A stretch of DNA of 64,000 nt from Novosphingobium sp. FKTRR1 (GTDB lineage: Bacteria; Pseudomonadota; Alphaproteobacteria; Sphingomonadales; Sphingomonadaceae). This document shows positions 26,188 to 36,243 of the stretch, in pieces (the first letter of the stretch is position 1; the number at the start of each line of letters is the position of its first letter). The stretch covers positions 1 through 64,000 of the forward strand of contig NZ_JAIZDA010000009.1 of the NCBI RefSeq assembly GCF_020404405.1. The letters are read 5' to 3'. The position numbers and the translations under genes are program-made. Under the pieces are notes generated by a model. It was not told where the DNA came from. It worked only from the letters and a program-made list of their open reading frames with translations, and searched no databases.

Positions 26188-27162
26188 ATGACCGATCCCC
26201 ACGCCCTGAACGCCGGCCTCAACCGTCGCGCTGCCTTTGCCAGCATTTCCGTCGCTACGCTGCTGCTCGGGCTGAAAGGCTGGGCGGTGTGGTCGACCGG
26301 CTCGACCGCGATGCTCGGCAGTCTGGCCGACACCGCGCTCGACCTTGTCGCCAGCCTCGCGACGCTGGGCGCGGTCTGGTACGCCGCTCAGCCGGCTGAC
26401 CAGAACCACCGCTTCGGCCATGGCAAGGCCGAGGCGCTGGGCGCGATGTTCCAGGTTGTGCTGATCTCGATTTCGGCGATCGGCCTGGCATGGCGCGCAA
26501 TCGGTCAGTTCGGCGGTGGCGAGAAAGTGGCAGAGGCCGATTCGGGCGTGGTCGTTTCGGTCATCGCCATCGCCGCGACACTGGCGCTGGTTGCCTATCA
26601 GGGCCATGTCCTGCGCCAGACCCGCAGTCTGGCGATCAGCACCGACAACGTGCACTACAAGTCGGACCTCTACCTCAACCTTGCCGTCATCGCCGCACTG
26701 CTGCTTGATCACTATGCCGGGCTGGCGGGAGCGGATGCGGTGTTCGCGCTGGCCATCGCGGCGTGGCTGGGGTGGGGCGCGTGGAGCGCGTCGCAGGAAG
26801 CGATCGAACAGTTGATGGATCAGGAATGGCCGCTGGAAAAGCGCGAGCGATTCTTGACGGTGGTGGCGCAACATCCCGAGTTGCGCGGCCTGCATGATTT
26901 GCGCACCCGCACCAGCGGTCACCGTGACTTCGTGCAGTTCCATGTCTGGGTCGATGGCCACATGACCGTGGCCGAGGCGCACCGCGTGATGGACGAGATC
27001 GAGGCCAAGCTGCTGGCCGAATTCCCCGGGATCGAGATCCTCATCCACCCCGATCCCGAAGGCCATGTCGACGAAGAGGAACTGGGCGCGCGCGACTTGC
27101 TAGAGCCCGGGCCTGAGGGCGAAAGCCCGGCGCTGCTGGTGCAGGGCAGTCCACGGGGTTAG
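26188..27162 (+). CDS. Cation diffusion facilitator (FieF-like metal exporter)
   Basis: A 324-residue inner-membrane proton-coupled divalent metal exporter (Zn, Fe or similar). Six membrane helices are expected; the metal-binding D-x3-D of helix 2 is in SLADTALDL, followed by the signature HRFGHGKAEAL, and the helix-5 site in HYKSDLYLN (an H-x3-D-type pair). A cytoplasmic ferredoxin-like domain with HMTVAEAH and EIEAKLL and an acidic tail complete it. It starts 9 bases after pdxH. The metal specificity cannot be read with certainty. Confidence 0.94.
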   Translation: MTDPHALNAGLNRRAAFASISVATLLLGLKGWAVWSTGSTAMLGSLADTALDLVASLATLGAVWYAAQPADQNHRFGHGKAEALGAMFQVVLISISAIGLAWRAIGQFGGGEKVAEADSGVVVSVIAIAATLALVAYQGHVLRQTRSLAISTDNVHYKSDLYLNLAVIAALLLDHYAGLAGADAVFALAIAAWLGWGAWSASQEAIEQLMDQEWPLEKRERFLTVVAQHPELRGLHDLRTRTSGHRDFVQFHVWVDGHMTVAEAHRVMDEIEAKLLAEFPGIEILIHPDPEGHVDEEELGARDLLEPGPEGESPALLVQGSPRG

Positions 27163-27237
27163 GCCGCTTTAGGTTTGCTTTGCCTGCATGAACGTTGTTT
27201 TTGCGGCATTCAGGATGCGCATTCCAAGGGCTTCCCC

Positions 27238-27522
27238 ATGGAAAAGTCGCACCATATCCTGAACGCTGCGGGCAACCTGCTGGGGATCAGTCTGCTGATC
27301 ATCGCAGGCCTTCATCTCACCAAGAATTCGGGGCAGACGCTTGCCGACGAGGTTGCATGGGTTGCCGCGCTCAGCTTCTGCGCCAGTTCGATTTTTTCAT
27401 ATTTATCCATACGAAATGACGGCGCCGAACAGTGCGAGCGGACCGCTGACAAGGTGTTTCTGGTCGGCTTGGGGGCGCTGCTGATCGCCGTCGCCATCCT
27501 TGCCGCCTCGAACATCGCCTGA
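27238..27522 (+). CDS. Small integral membrane protein of unknown function
   Basis: A 94-residue product with three hydrophobic segments: LLGISLLIIAGLHL, VAWVAALSFCASSIFSYL and VFLVGLGALLIAVAILA. No family is recognised; the topology is like small conserved alphaproteobacterial membrane proteins. ATG 27238 follows a purine-poor stretch, so initiation is not certain; a longer frame starts at 27175. The region around 27395-27415 (ATTTTTTCATATTTATCC) is AT-rich compared with the surroundings. Confidence 0.72.
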   Translation: MEKSHHILNAAGNLLGISLLIIAGLHLTKNSGQTLADEVAWVAALSFCASSIFSYLSIRNDGAEQCERTADKVFLVGLGALLIAVAILAASNIA

Positions 27523-27550
27523 CGGCTCCACCGCCCGATCGAACGCTTCC

Positions 27551-28675
27551 CTAAGGCTGGTACAATCCAACAACATTGCCCAGCAGGCTGACCAGCGGGT
27601 GCAGGCGATCCTCTGGCGTCATGCCGAGGCGAACGACCACGAGTTCGCGGCTGGGCGCAACCAGAACGAACTGGCCGACATGCCCCTCGGCGGCGAACAG
27701 GTCGGCCGGGCCACGCTCGGGGAACAGCGATGCCTCCCCATGCGCCGGCTTGCGGTTGAGCCAGATCTGCGCGCCGTATTGCGATTCGCGCGGGGAAGGC
27801 CGGGTCATGAAGTCCACCCACTGGCGCGGCACCATCTGTACCCCGCCGGCCGAACCCTTGTTGCGCAGGAATTCGCCGAAGCGGGCCCAATCGCGCGCGC
27901 TGCCGTGAATCATGCTGCCGCCGATGAGCGTGCCGGCCGCATCGAACTCGGGCACCATAGAGCGCATGCCCGCCGGTTCGAACAAGCGGGTGCGCAAGTA
28001 CTCGGCCACGGCACGGCGGCGGCTGTCGGGGTCTTGCGCCGGGGCCAGTACGCGCGCGGCCAGATCGGCCAGGATCACGCTGGTGTTGGACGAATAGACG
28101 AACTTCGCGCCCGGTTCGAATTCCAGCGGCTGGTCCTCGGCATAGCGCGCCATGTCGTTGCGGCCATCGAGAAACAGCATCCGCACTTCGTCCGAGCGGT
28201 ATACCGGATCGCCTGCTTCCATGTGCTTCAGGCCCGATCGCATCTGCAGCAGCTGTCGCAAGGTGATCTCGCCGCGCGGATCGCCGGGGCGCTGCCATTC
28301 GGCGACCGGCGCCGATTCGTCGAGCTTCAGGCGCCCGTCGGACACGAGCATGCCGATCATCACGCCGGTCACGCTCTTGGCCATCGACCAGCTGATGAAG
28401 CGCGTGTTCTCGTGATAGCCGGGGGCATAGCGTTCGGCCACGATGCGACCCTTGTGCATCACGATCACCGCGCGGGTTTCGCCCGCCGCCGGATCGGTGA
28501 ACAGCGCATCGACCGCGCGGGCCAGCGCCTCGCGCCCGGTGCCGGGCCGCTCGACCACCGCCTTGAGCGCCTCGGGCGGCAGGGGCGGCGGGCCGGACGG
28601 CGCGGCGGCGTGACAGCCGAACAGGGCTGGCAGCAGGGCCAAGGGGGCGATAAGGGAGAACTTGCGGATGGGCAT
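27551..28675 (-). CDS. Serine hydrolase lipoprotein (class C beta-lactamase/esterase-like)
   Basis: A 374-residue member of the beta-lactamase-related serine hydrolase family (class C/penicillin-binding-protein-like). An N-terminal lipoprotein signal ends in LPALFGC (lipid Cys about 21). The active-site motifs are SMAK (about S97 and K100) and YSSN (about Y194). A C-terminal GHVGQFVLV may correspond to the third motif. Esterase, peptidase or amidase activity are all possible; beta-lactam resistance cannot be concluded. ATG 28675 is chosen as closest to the signal; ATG 28720 and 28693 are alternatives. It is divergent from the next gene. Confidence 0.88.
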   Translation of the reverse strand: MPIRKFSLIAPLALLPALFGCHAAAPSGPPPLPPEALKAVVERPGTGREALARAVDALFTDPAAGETRAVIVMHKGRIVAERYAPGYHENTRFISWSMAKSVTGVMIGMLVSDGRLKLDESAPVAEWQRPGDPRGEITLRQLLQMRSGLKHMEAGDPVYRSDEVRMLFLDGRNDMARYAEDQPLEFEPGAKFVYSSNTSVILADLAARVLAPAQDPDSRRRAVAEYLRTRLFEPAGMRSMVPEFDAAGTLIGGSMIHGSARDWARFGEFLRNKGSAGGVQMVPRQWVDFMTRPSPRESQYGAQIWLNRKPAHGEASLFPERGPADLFAAEGHVGQFVLVAPSRELVVVRLGMTPEDRLHPLVSLLGNVVGLYQP

Positions 28676-28712
28676 CGGCCCTATCCTTTCCATGAGATTG
28701 ACCATAACGGCA

Positions 28713-29138
28713 ATGGCCATGCAGCCTTCATCCCCTGACCAGAGCTTGGCTGACGGCCCGCGCTATGCCGCACCATTTCCGCGCGCCCGGCCGGTGCGGC
28801 GTTGGCTTGCGCGCCTTGCGCTGCTGATCGTGCTGGTGGTGGCGGGCTTCGGCTATGCTTATCGCGAACCGGTGCAAGGTCTGTCGCAAACCGCTGCGTC
28901 CTATGCCGCGCGGGTGGGGTGTTCGTGCCGTTTCGTCGGCGGACGGCCACTTGGCGATTGCCGCAAGGATCTGGAGGGGGCGACGGCCTGGGCCACGCTG
29001 TCCGAAGATGACACTGCGCGCAGCGTAACCGCCAGCTATCTGTTCCTGTCGCGCCAGACCGCCACCTATCGCGAGGGCTACGGCTGCGTTCTGGAAACGT
29101 GGCCCGAAGAAGGCCGCAGCCCGTCCCCGAAGGAATGA
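28713..29138 (+). CDS. Membrane-anchored small protein of unknown function
   Basis: A 141-residue product with one transmembrane helix (WLARLALLIVLVVAGFGYAY) and a periplasmic domain containing four cysteines (GCSCRFVGG, LGDCRKD, GYGCVLE). I recall similar short proteins in sphingomonads next to serine hydrolases but know no function. Start codons at 28692, 28713 and 28719 are all possible, none with a clear ribosome-binding site. It is transcribed divergently from the serine hydrolase and converges on mnmA with 10 bases between. Confidence 0.75.
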   Translation: MAMQPSSPDQSLADGPRYAAPFPRARPVRRWLARLALLIVLVVAGFGYAYREPVQGLSQTAASYAARVGCSCRFVGGRPLGDCRKDLEGATAWATLSEDDTARSVTASYLFLSRQTATYREGYGCVLETWPEEGRSPSPKE

Positions 29139-29148
29139 AGGTGCGCGG

Positions 29149-30321
29149 TTAGGCGGCGATGGGTTCGGCTGCTTCGGTCGCCTCGATCCAGCCGCCGCCG
29201 ATCACGCGATCCCCGGCATAGAGGACCGCCGCCTGGCCAGGCGCGACGCCGAATTCCGGCTCGACAAAGCGCAAGCTGGCGGTGGAATCGCCACCAAACG
29301 CGCCTTCCAGCACCACCGGGGCGGGCTTGGCCAGCGATCGCACCTTGATGCTCAGCGGAGCATCATCGGGCAGCGGGCCGATGCGGTTGGTCTCGATCAC
29401 GCGGACCCGGCGGACCGCCAGCAGCGCGCGCGGTCCCACCAGCACGCGATTGGTGGCAGCGTCGATGCCCACGACATAGAGCGGTTCGGCAAGGCCGCCA
29501 ATCTCCAGCCCGCGCCGTTGGCCCACGGTATAGTGGATCACGCCCTTGTGCTGGCCCAGCACCGCGCCGGTCTGCGCATGAACGATGTCGCCCGCCACGC
29601 TCGCGCCGGGGCGGACTCGCTCGACCACTTTGGCATAGTCGCCATCGGGCACGAAGCAGATGTCCTGACTGTCCGGCTTGGCCGCAACCGCAAGACCAAG
29701 CTCTGCGGCAAGTTTGCGCACTTCGGGCTTGGGCAGCCCGCCCAGCGGGAAGCGCAGAAACTCGAGCTGCTTTTGCGTGGTGCCGTACAGGAAGTAGGAC
29801 TGGTCGCGCGCCGGATCGAGCGCGCGGTGCAGTTCGGCCCCGTGCGGCCCGACCACGCGGCGGACATAGTGCCCGGTGGCGAGGCAATCGGCGCCCAGTT
29901 CGCGCGCCATCGCCAGCAGGTCGGTGAATTTGGGCCCCATGTTGCAACGGATGCAGGGAATCGGCGTGCGTCCGGCCAGATAGTCGTCGGCAAAGCGATC
30001 GACCACGTCTTCGCGAAAGCGCGATTCGTGGTCGAAGACATAGTGGGCGATGCCCAGTCGGTCCGCTACGGCGCGCGCATCGCGGATGTCGTCGCCGGCG
30101 CAGCACGCACCCTTGCGCCCGGTGGCCGCGCCATAATCGTACAATTGCAGGGTGATACCGATGACCTCGGCCCCGCTGGCGGCGGCAAGCCCGGCAACTA
30201 CCGAGCTGTCCACCCCGCCCGACATGGCCACGACGATGCGCCGCGCGCTTGCCGGCGCGGCAAGGTCGAACAGGGCAAACGGATCGATGGCGGAGGCGGA
30301 AAGGCCGGAAAGCGCAGTCAT
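29149..30321 (-). CDS. mnmA: tRNA-specific 2-thiouridylase
   Basis: MnmA thiolates U34 of Glu, Gln and Lys tRNAs. The 390-residue product has the PP-loop [15 protein letters not shown], the first catalytic cysteine in [22 protein letters not shown], the second catalytic cysteine in [13 protein letters not shown], and the C-terminal beta-barrel with [13 protein letters not shown] 30321 gives the usual short N-terminal extension. Its promoter lies in the 223-base divergent region shared with the sciP unit. Confidence 0.96.
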   Translation of the reverse strand: MTALSGLSASAIDPFALFDLAAPASARRIVVAMSGGVDSSVVAGLAAASGAEVIGITLQLYDYGAATGRKGACCAGDDIRDARAVADRLGIAHYVFDHESRFREDVVDRFADDYLAGRTPIPCIRCNMGPKFTDLLAMARELGADCLATGHYVRRVVGPHGAELHRALDPARDQSYFLYGTTQKQLEFLRFPLGGLPKPEVRKLAAELGLAVAAKPDSQDICFVPDGDYAKVVERVRPGASVAGDIVHAQTGAVLGQHKGVIHYTVGQRRGLEIGGLAEPLYVVGIDAATNRVLVGPRALLAVRRVRVIETNRIGPLPDDAPLSIKVRSLAKPAPVVLEGAFGGDSTASLRFVEPEFGVAPGQAAVLYAGDRVIGGGWIEATEAAEPIAA

Positions 30322-30484
30322 GTCCGTCGCCTTAGGCCAGTTCCGCGCGCCCGGCAGCAAAAACTTGCCGGGACTGCCCCTGCTGCCCCCGCTGTCCCCG
30401 CTCCCGTCGCTCGCCGCGCGCTCGCAGCCGCCCGGAGTGCGCCGATTTGGCTCTCGGCGCTTGGTAGAACTGCGGCGTCCGCCG

Positions 30485-30498
30485 TTAACGAAAGCTAA
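30485..30498. promoter_or_regulatory. TTAAC-N4-GCTAA element upstream of the sciP unit (CtrA-box-like)
   Basis: TTAACGAAAGCTAA lies 60 bases before the first start codon of the sciP unit and 164 bases before mnmA. The fixed bases match the element before clpA (10631-10644). It resembles an imperfect CtrA site. Two GANTC methylation-type sites (30567-30571 and 30575-30579) follow within 90 bases. Confidence 0.35.
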
Positions 30499-30544
30499 CC
30501 ATTCATGAAACGGGTCTTTACCGTCCTTTATCTGTCATGGGCCT

Positions 30545-30979
30545 ATGCCGCTGGGCATGGAAATGGGATTCGACGATTCTCAGCCCGTCGAGGCGGCTGA
30601 AACGGCTGGCCGGTTGCGACCGCTCGGCTGGCGCGAGTTGTGCGCGCGCTTGGCCGCAGCGCAGGACTTGCGACGCGAAGGCTTGTTCGCGGCCGATGCG
30701 ACGCTTGCCGGGGCGCCAGGGCGCACGTCTGTGCAGACGTTCGGCACAGGCGGCAGTTTTCACCATCCTGCGGCGATGCTGCTGTTGGGTACGGGTGGCA
30801 GCAGGCCGGTATCCGACCTCTCAGCGGGCATTGCATCGCACAAGGCGCGCAAAAATGAAGAGCGCGTTAACCCTGCATCTTCAGTGAATGGCAAATACGC
30901 AGACGGCAAAACCGACGACATGCAGAGGCCAGTTGCCTCAGCCCCCCGCCCCGAGCAGAGCCGACGAGAGTTGCCATGA
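30545..30979 (+). CDS. Unknown protein translationally coupled to sciP
   Basis: A 144-residue soluble product without signal peptide. The middle has LGWRELCARLAAAQDLRREG, a helical stretch, and a second segment SFHHPAAMLLL followed by a polar KNEERVNPASSVNGKYADG region; no known domain is recognised. Its TGA stop overlaps the sciP ATG in an ATGA junction (30976-30979), strong support that it is translated. The start may be ATG 30545, 30557 or 30563. Two GANTC sites sit inside the first codons. Confidence 0.72.
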   Translation: MPLGMEMGFDDSQPVEAAETAGRLRPLGWRELCARLAAAQDLRREGLFAADATLAGAPGRTSVQTFGTGGSFHHPAAMLLLGTGGSRPVSDLSAGIASHKARKNEERVNPASSVNGKYADGKTDDMQRPVASAPRPEQSRRELP

Positions 30980-31275
30980 TCGAAAACCAGAAAATCAAGC
31001 CGTCTCAGGTCATCGGGCCGTTGGGCGAGCCGCTGACGCTGGACAACCTACCTCCGGCCTCAACGACCCGCTGGGTTGTGCGCCGCAAAGCCGAAGTGGT
31101 GGCCGCGGTCAACGGTGGCCTGCTGACCATCGACGAAGTCTGCGAACGCTACAGCCTGACGCTGGAAGAGTTCGCGTCATGGCAGCGTGCCGTCGACCGG
31201 TCGGGCATGCAGGGTCTGCGTGTTACCCGACTGCAACACTACCGCGACCTTTATGAGCGCCAGCTCAAGTACTGA
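30976..31275 (+). CDS. sciP: CtrA inhibitor SciP (DUF1153)
   Basis: SciP is the small alphaproteobacterial protein that binds CtrA or its target promoters and blocks CtrA-activated transcription in G1-phase cells. The 99-residue product matches DUF1153: VIGPLGEPLT near the start, LPPA-x-TTRWVVRRKAEVVAAV, GGLLTIDEVCERY (a helix-turn-helix) and a C-terminal LRVTRLQHYRDLY. It is coupled to the unknown gene upstream. A hairpin about 55 bases downstream may end the transcript. Confidence 0.95.
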   Translation: MIENQKIKPSQVIGPLGEPLTLDNLPPASTTRWVVRRKAEVVAAVNGGLLTIDEVCERYSLTLEEFASWQRAVDRSGMQGLRVTRLQHYRDLYERQLKY

Positions 31276-31578
31276 GATACTGAGAACTTCAGAAATGCCG
31301 GGGCAACCCGGCCCGGAATTCAAGGAATGGCGGTCATCCGGGGGGGTGGCCGCCTTCTTCGTGGGGGCAAGGAAAAGAGTGCCTTTGGGGGCGTTCTCCT
31401 GTCGTTCGCAGAGCAGCAATTGCAACTCGTCGGATTGCCGTCTATTTCCAACACTGTGCGGGCGATAAGAGCGGTGCTGCAGTTCTGCGGCAACGTTGGT
31501 TTTTTCCTAAAAGATTCCTCGTGCGCGTAAGGCCGTTTCCCGTCGCCCGGGCACGGTTGTTCGACGGGGGCAGGGCAC
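31276..31578. other. Intergenic region between sciP and the RND adaptor
   Basis: These 303 bases contain one recognisable hairpin near the beginning (31329-31354) and G-runs around 31340-31400. No open frame here looks protein-like on either strand. The right half presumably holds the promoter of the RND operon, but I cannot pick -35/-10 boxes or a regulator site with confidence. Confidence 0.5.
31329..31354 (+). terminator. Probable terminator after sciP
   Basis: GGCGGTCA (31329-31336) pairs with TGGCCGCC (31347-31354) with one G-U wobble around a G-rich 10-base loop, followed by TTCTTCGT. It lies 54 bases past the sciP stop. Confidence 0.5.
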
Positions 31579-32823
31579 GTGAAAGACATGAATTACGAGT
31601 CCACCTTGAAAACCGCCGATGCGGTCGACTACGCCGACGGCGTGCCCGATACGGCTGCGACCGATCTTTCAGCGCGTGACGCCTCGGCACCCGGAACCCT
31701 CCGGCGCTGGGCGATCCCCGGGGGAATCGTCGTCGCCTTGCTGTTGACGGCAAGCTGGTTCGCACTGCGTCATGGTGGAGCCACGGATGCCGCGGCCGGT
31801 GGCAACGCAGCCAGCCAGGCGCAGACGGTTTCGGTGATCGCGCCGGGGCAGACCACGGTCGAAGGCAACATCAACGCCAGCGGCGCAATCGCCGCGCGGC
31901 GTGATTTGCCGGTGGGCATCGCGGGCGAGGGCGGCCGCGTCGTCAGCGTGCTGGTCGATGCCGGCACTTGGGTGCGTCAGGGACAGGTGCTGGCGGTGGT
32001 CGACCGGTCCGTGCAAAGCCAGCAGATCGCAGGGCAAGCGGCCAACGTCGCGGTGCAGGATGCCAATGCCCGGATCGCGCAATCCAACCTCGACCGCGCG
32101 CTCAAACTGGTGGCCAAGGGGTTCATTTCAAACGCCGACGTCGATCGCCTGACCGCCACCCGCGATGCAGCGGTAGCTTCGGTCCGGGTGGCGCGCGCCT
32201 CGCTGGGCCAGTTGCAGGCCAGCACCGCGCGGCTCAACGTCGTGGCCCCCGCTGCTGGGCTGGTGCTGACGCGCGGTGTCGAGCCGGGTCAGGTAGTCAG
32301 TGGCGGTTCGGGCGTGCTGTTCCGCATCGCCAAGGACGGCGAACTCGAAATGCAGGCGCGCCTGTCCGAGGACAACCTCGCGCGGCTGGCGGTCGGCCAG
32401 TCGGCCGAAGTCACCCCGGTTGGCAGTGGCCGCAGCTTTACCGGCAAGATCTGGCAGCTGTCGCCGACCATCGACGTGCAGACGCGCGAAGGCGTTGCGC
32501 GGATCGCGCTTGATTATGATGCGGCGCTGCGACCGGGCGGCTTTGCCAGCGCGCGCATCCGCAGCGGGGCGGTGACCGCCCCGGTTCTACCCGAATCGGC
32601 GATCCTTTCAGATGCGACCGGCAGCTATGTCTTCGTTCTGGGTCAGGGCAACAAGGTGGCGCGACGCGCGGTGAAGATCGGCGACGTCACCGCACAAGGC
32701 ATCGCTATCGCGGCAGGCCTTGATGGCACCGAACGGGTGGTGCTGCGGGCTGGTGGCTTCCTCAACCCTGGTGACACGGTAAGACCGGTGGAGCAGCGCG
32801 CTTCCGGTCCACACGGCGGCTGA
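31579..32823 (+). CDS. RND efflux periplasmic adaptor (membrane fusion protein)
   Basis: A 414-residue adaptor of the HlyD/AcrA type. A cytoplasmic acidic N-terminus of about 45 residues leads to one membrane helix (GGIVVALLLTASWFAL), then the barrel-sandwich halves (GRVVSVLVDAGTWVRQGQVLAVVD and LNVVAPAAGLVLTRGVEPGQVV) flanking a helical hairpin, then beta-barrel and membrane-proximal domains. It anchors and opens the channel of the tripartite pump. Start is GTG 31579 (ATG 31588 also possible). The pump gene follows after 15 bases; no outer-membrane factor or regulator gene is adjacent. Confidence 0.94.
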   Translation: MKDMNYESTLKTADAVDYADGVPDTAATDLSARDASAPGTLRRWAIPGGIVVALLLTASWFALRHGGATDAAAGGNAASQAQTVSVIAPGQTTVEGNINASGAIAARRDLPVGIAGEGGRVVSVLVDAGTWVRQGQVLAVVDRSVQSQQIAGQAANVAVQDANARIAQSNLDRALKLVAKGFISNADVDRLTATRDAAVASVRVARASLGQLQASTARLNVVAPAAGLVLTRGVEPGQVVSGGSGVLFRIAKDGELEMQARLSEDNLARLAVGQSAEVTPVGSGRSFTGKIWQLSPTIDVQTREGVARIALDYDAALRPGGFASARIRSGAVTAPVLPESAILSDATGSYVFVLGQGNKVARRAVKIGDVTAQGIAIAAGLDGTERVVLRAGGFLNPGDTVRPVEQRASGPHGG

Positions 32824-32838
32824 TCGGACCTTCTGGCC

Positions 32839-35800
32839 ATGAACTTCAGCAATATCTCCGCCTGGTCGATCCGCAACCCGGTGGTGCCGATCGTCATCTT
32901 TCTCGGGCTGACGCTGGCGGGCCTTGTCTCGTTCTACGGGATGAAGGTCCAGAACAACCCGGATATCGAGTTCCCGATGGTGATCGTTTCGATCACCCAG
33001 CCCGGTGCCGCGCCGACCGAGATCGAAAACCAGATCACCCAGAAAATCGAATCGAGCGTCCGTACGATCGCCGGGGTCGATACGTTGTCTTCCACCGCGT
33101 CCGAAGGCAGCAGCCAGACGATGGTGAGCTTCAAGATCGGGCAGGACATCAACGCTGCGGTCAACGAAGTGAAGAACGCGGTCGACCGGGTGCGCGGCGA
33201 ACTGCCAGAAGGCATCCTTGAGCCACAGGTGTTCAAGGCCGAAACCTCGTCCGAACCCATCGCATACTTCGCGGTTTCCGCCGACGACATGACCATCGAG
33301 CAGTTGTCGTGGTTCATCGACGATACGGTGGCCAAGCGCCTGCTGGCTATTCCCGGCATGGCCGAAGTCCAGCGTGCGGGCGGGGTCAACCGCGAGATCG
33401 CGGTCACGCTCGATCCCGGCCGGATGAAGTCGCTGGGCATCACGGCGGCGCAGGTCAATGCCACGCTGCGGCAGGTCAATCTCAACGCGGCGGGCGGCAA
33501 GGCTGAAGTGGCCGGCTCACGCCAAGCTGTGCGCGTGCTCGGTAACGCGCGCAGCGCTTTCGATCTTTCGCAAGTCGAAGTCGGGATATCGGGTGGCCGT
33601 TCGGTCCGCCTTGCCGAAGTGGCCGATGTTCGCGACAGCTTCAGCGAGATCACCTCGATCGCCAAGTTCAACGGCAAGCCGGTGGTGACCTTCAGCATCG
33701 CGCGCGCCCGCGCCGAATCCGACGTGAGCGTCTATGATGCCGCGCTGGTCGAACTCGACAAGCTGTCGGCAGAGCGTGACCACAAGATCAAGTTCACCAA
33801 GCTGTTCACCGACGTGACGTATACCAAGGAGCAGTACCGCAGCTCGATGTCGTCGATGGTCGAAGGCGCGGTGCTAGCGGTCATCGTGGTGTTCTTCTTC
33901 CTGCGCGACTGGCGCGCGACGATCGTGTCGGCCATCGCCATCCCGTTGTCCTCGATCCCCACTTTCTGGGTGTTGAGCCTGATCGGCTTTACGCTGAACA
34001 CGATGTCATTGTTGGCGCTGGGCCTGGTTGCGGGCGTTCTGGTCGATGACGCCATCGTCGAGATCGAGAACATCGTGCGCCATATGCGCATGGGCAAAAG
34101 TCCGTATCAGGCGGCCATCGACGCGGCAGACGAGATCGGGCTTGCGGTCGTGGCCACCACGTTCTCGATCGTTGCGGTATTCTTCCCGGTGGCGCTGATG
34201 CCGGGTGTGTCGGGCCAGTTCTTCAAGAACTTCGGCCTGACCGTGGTCATCGCGGTGCTGTTCTCGCTGCTGGTGGCGCGCATGATCACGCCGATGATCG
34301 CGGCCTACTTCCTTGAATCGCATGGGCAAAAGGAACATGGCAGCGGCCCGTGGATGGATCGCTACATGAAAGTGCTGCACTGGTCGCTCGATACGACCAA
34401 GGCGCAGGCCTATCGACTCGGGATCGTGCGGAGCAAGGGCCGGTGGTGGTTCCCGCTGATCCTTACGCTGGTCGTTGGTGCGGCGCTGTTCGGCTTCTTC
34501 GAGGCAGCCAACGCGGCCTATACCCCGCTGTCGATCATGTCGATCCCGGCATGGATCGCACCTGTTTCGGCGATGCTGGCGGGGATCGGTGCCATCTTCG
34601 CGGTGCTGCTGATCGCCAAGGTGCTGGCGCGAACGATCGGAGGCCGGTTTGGCGCCTGGTGGCATTATGTCGGCGAGCGGGTGCGGGCGCGATTGCGCGA
34701 CCACCGCTTGTGGATGATGGGCATCGGCATGGGCGCGCTGGCCCTGACCGTGATCCTGATGCTGTCGATCCCCAGCCAGTTCTTTCCCGATATCGATACC
34801 GATTCCAGCCAGATCAACATCGAAATGGTGCCCGGCACCACGCTCGAGCAGACCGAGCGGAAGGCCGATGAGGTGCTCGCGCTGGTTCGTGGCCAGCCCG
34901 AAGTTCACCACGCGCTCGAGCGGGTCAACGAAGCCAGTGCCCGCATCTTCATCGAGTTCAACCCCGACCGCGCTCGCTCGAGCATCCAGTTCGAGCGCGA
35001 AATGGCGACCGTGCTGCAGCGGGTTCCCGATGCGCGGGTGACGTTCGCCAGCCAGAACGGAGCAGGGCCGGGCAGCGGTTCGGGCCGGCCGATCAGCGTG
35101 ATGCTGGCCGGTTCCGATCCCGACCTGCTGCAACGCACCGCGCAAACGCTGGTCGACCAGATGAGCACCGTCAAGGAAGTGGTCGCGCCGCGCATCAGCG
35201 CCGATCTGCGGCGTCCCGAGATCATTATCACCCCGCACTTCGACCTTGCCGCCGACCTTGGTGTAACCACACAAGCGCTTAGCCAGGTCATCCGCATTGG
35301 CACGCAGGGCGAAATCGACCAGAACAGCGCCAAGTTCTCGCTGTCCGATCGTCAGGTGCCGATCCGCGTCAAGCTTCCGGTCAATTCGCGCCGCGACCTT
35401 GGCACGCTGGAAAATCTTCCCGTGCCGACGATTTCGGGTGGTTCGGTGCCGCTGTCGCGCGTCGCCACGATCAGTTTCGGTTCCGGCCCAACCTCGATCC
35501 AGCGCTACAACCAGACACGCCGCGTGTTCGTCGGCGCCGACCTGCCACCGGGCGTGGTCAAGGGCACGGCGATGGCCGCGATCAAGCGCCTGCCGATCAT
35601 GATGAACCTGCCGCAAGGCGTATCGAATGCGGCGGCGGGCGAAGACCGCTTTCAGGCCGAAATGATCAAGAACTTCGGGATTGCTCTGGGCGCAGGCGTG
35701 CTGCTGGTGTTCTCGGTGCTGGTTTTGCTGTACCATCGCTTCATCTCGCCGCTGGTCAACATGGGCTCGCTGTTCCTGGCGCCGCTGGGTGGTCTGCTGC

Positions 35801-36243
35801 TGTTGCTGATCACCGGCCAGTCGATCTCGTTGCCGGTGTTTATCGGTATCCTGATGCTGTTCGGTATCGTCGCCAAGAACTCGATCCTGCTGATCGACTT
35901 CGCGATCGAGGAAATGGCGACTGGCCGCGGCAAGCTCGATTCGATCATCGAGGCCGGGCACAAGCGGGCCCAGCCGATCATCATGACCACGGTGGCGATG
36001 GTCGCCGGCATGGTGCCGACCGCGTCGGCATTGGGCAGCGATGGTGGCTGGCGCGCGCCGATGGGCATTGTCGTGATCGGTGGTCTGACGCTGTCGACCC
36101 TGCTGACCCTGCTGATCGTGCCGGCCGGTTTCAGCCTTGCCGATGGCCTTGAAAAGCGGCTTGGGCCTTGGCTTGCCCGGCTTGTGCTGACGTATCAGCC
36201 GGGCAAAGACGCGACGCATCTGGCGGAACAGCCGGCCGAGTGA
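32839..36243 (+). CDS. RND family efflux pump permease, long variant
   Basis: A 1134-residue proton-driven inner-membrane transporter of the RND superfamily (HAE1/AcrB-like). The N-terminal helix ([14 protein letters not shown]), porter domains, helix 4 with the proton-relay pair in [14 protein letters not shown], and the helix 10 lysine in [14 protein letters not shown] are present. It is about 90 residues longer than typical HAE1 pumps. The extra length is a segment at about 535-612 that adds two hydrophobic stretches ([15 protein letters not shown] and [23 protein letters not shown]) before the normal seventh helix. Substrates are unknown. The stop overlaps the next gene's GTG. Confidence 0.95.
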   Translation: MNFSNISAWSIRNPVVPIVIFLGLTLAGLVSFYGMKVQNNPDIEFPMVIVSITQPGAAPTEIENQITQKIESSVRTIAGVDTLSSTASEGSSQTMVSFKIGQDINAAVNEVKNAVDRVRGELPEGILEPQVFKAETSSEPIAYFAVSADDMTIEQLSWFIDDTVAKRLLAIPGMAEVQRAGGVNREIAVTLDPGRMKSLGITAAQVNATLRQVNLNAAGGKAEVAGSRQAVRVLGNARSAFDLSQVEVGISGGRSVRLAEVADVRDSFSEITSIAKFNGKPVVTFSIARARAESDVSVYDAALVELDKLSAERDHKIKFTKLFTDVTYTKEQYRSSMSSMVEGAVLAVIVVFFFLRDWRATIVSAIAIPLSSIPTFWVLSLIGFTLNTMSLLALGLVAGVLVDDAIVEIENIVRHMRMGKSPYQAAIDAADEIGLAVVATTFSIVAVFFPVALMPGVSGQFFKNFGLTVVIAVLFSLLVARMITPMIAAYFLESHGQKEHGSGPWMDRYMKVLHWSLDTTKAQAYRLGIVRSKGRWWFPLILTLVVGAALFGFFEAANAAYTPLSIMSIPAWIAPVSAMLAGIGAIFAVLLIAKVLARTIGGRFGAWWHYVGERVRARLRDHRLWMMGIGMGALALTVILMLSIPSQFFPDIDTDSSQINIEMVPGTTLEQTERKADEVLALVRGQPEVHHALERVNEASARIFIEFNPDRARSSIQFEREMATVLQRVPDARVTFASQNGAGPGSGSGRPISVMLAGSDPDLLQRTAQTLVDQMSTVKEVVAPRISADLRRPEIIITPHFDLAADLGVTTQALSQVIRIGTQGEIDQNSAKFSLSDRQVPIRVKLPVNSRRDLGTLENLPVPTISGGSVPLSRVATISFGSGPTSIQRYNQTRRVFVGADLPPGVVKGTAMAAIKRLPIMMNLPQGVSNAAAGEDRFQAEMIKNFGIALGAGVLLVFSVLVLLYHRFISPLVNMGSLFLAPLGGLLLLLITGQSISLPVFIGILMLFGIVAKNSILLIDFAIEEMATGRGKLDSIIEAGHKRAQPIIMTTVAMVAGMVPTASALGSDGGWRAPMGIVVIGGLTLSTLLTLLIVPAGFSLADGLEKRLGPWLARLVLTYQPGKDATHLAEQPAE

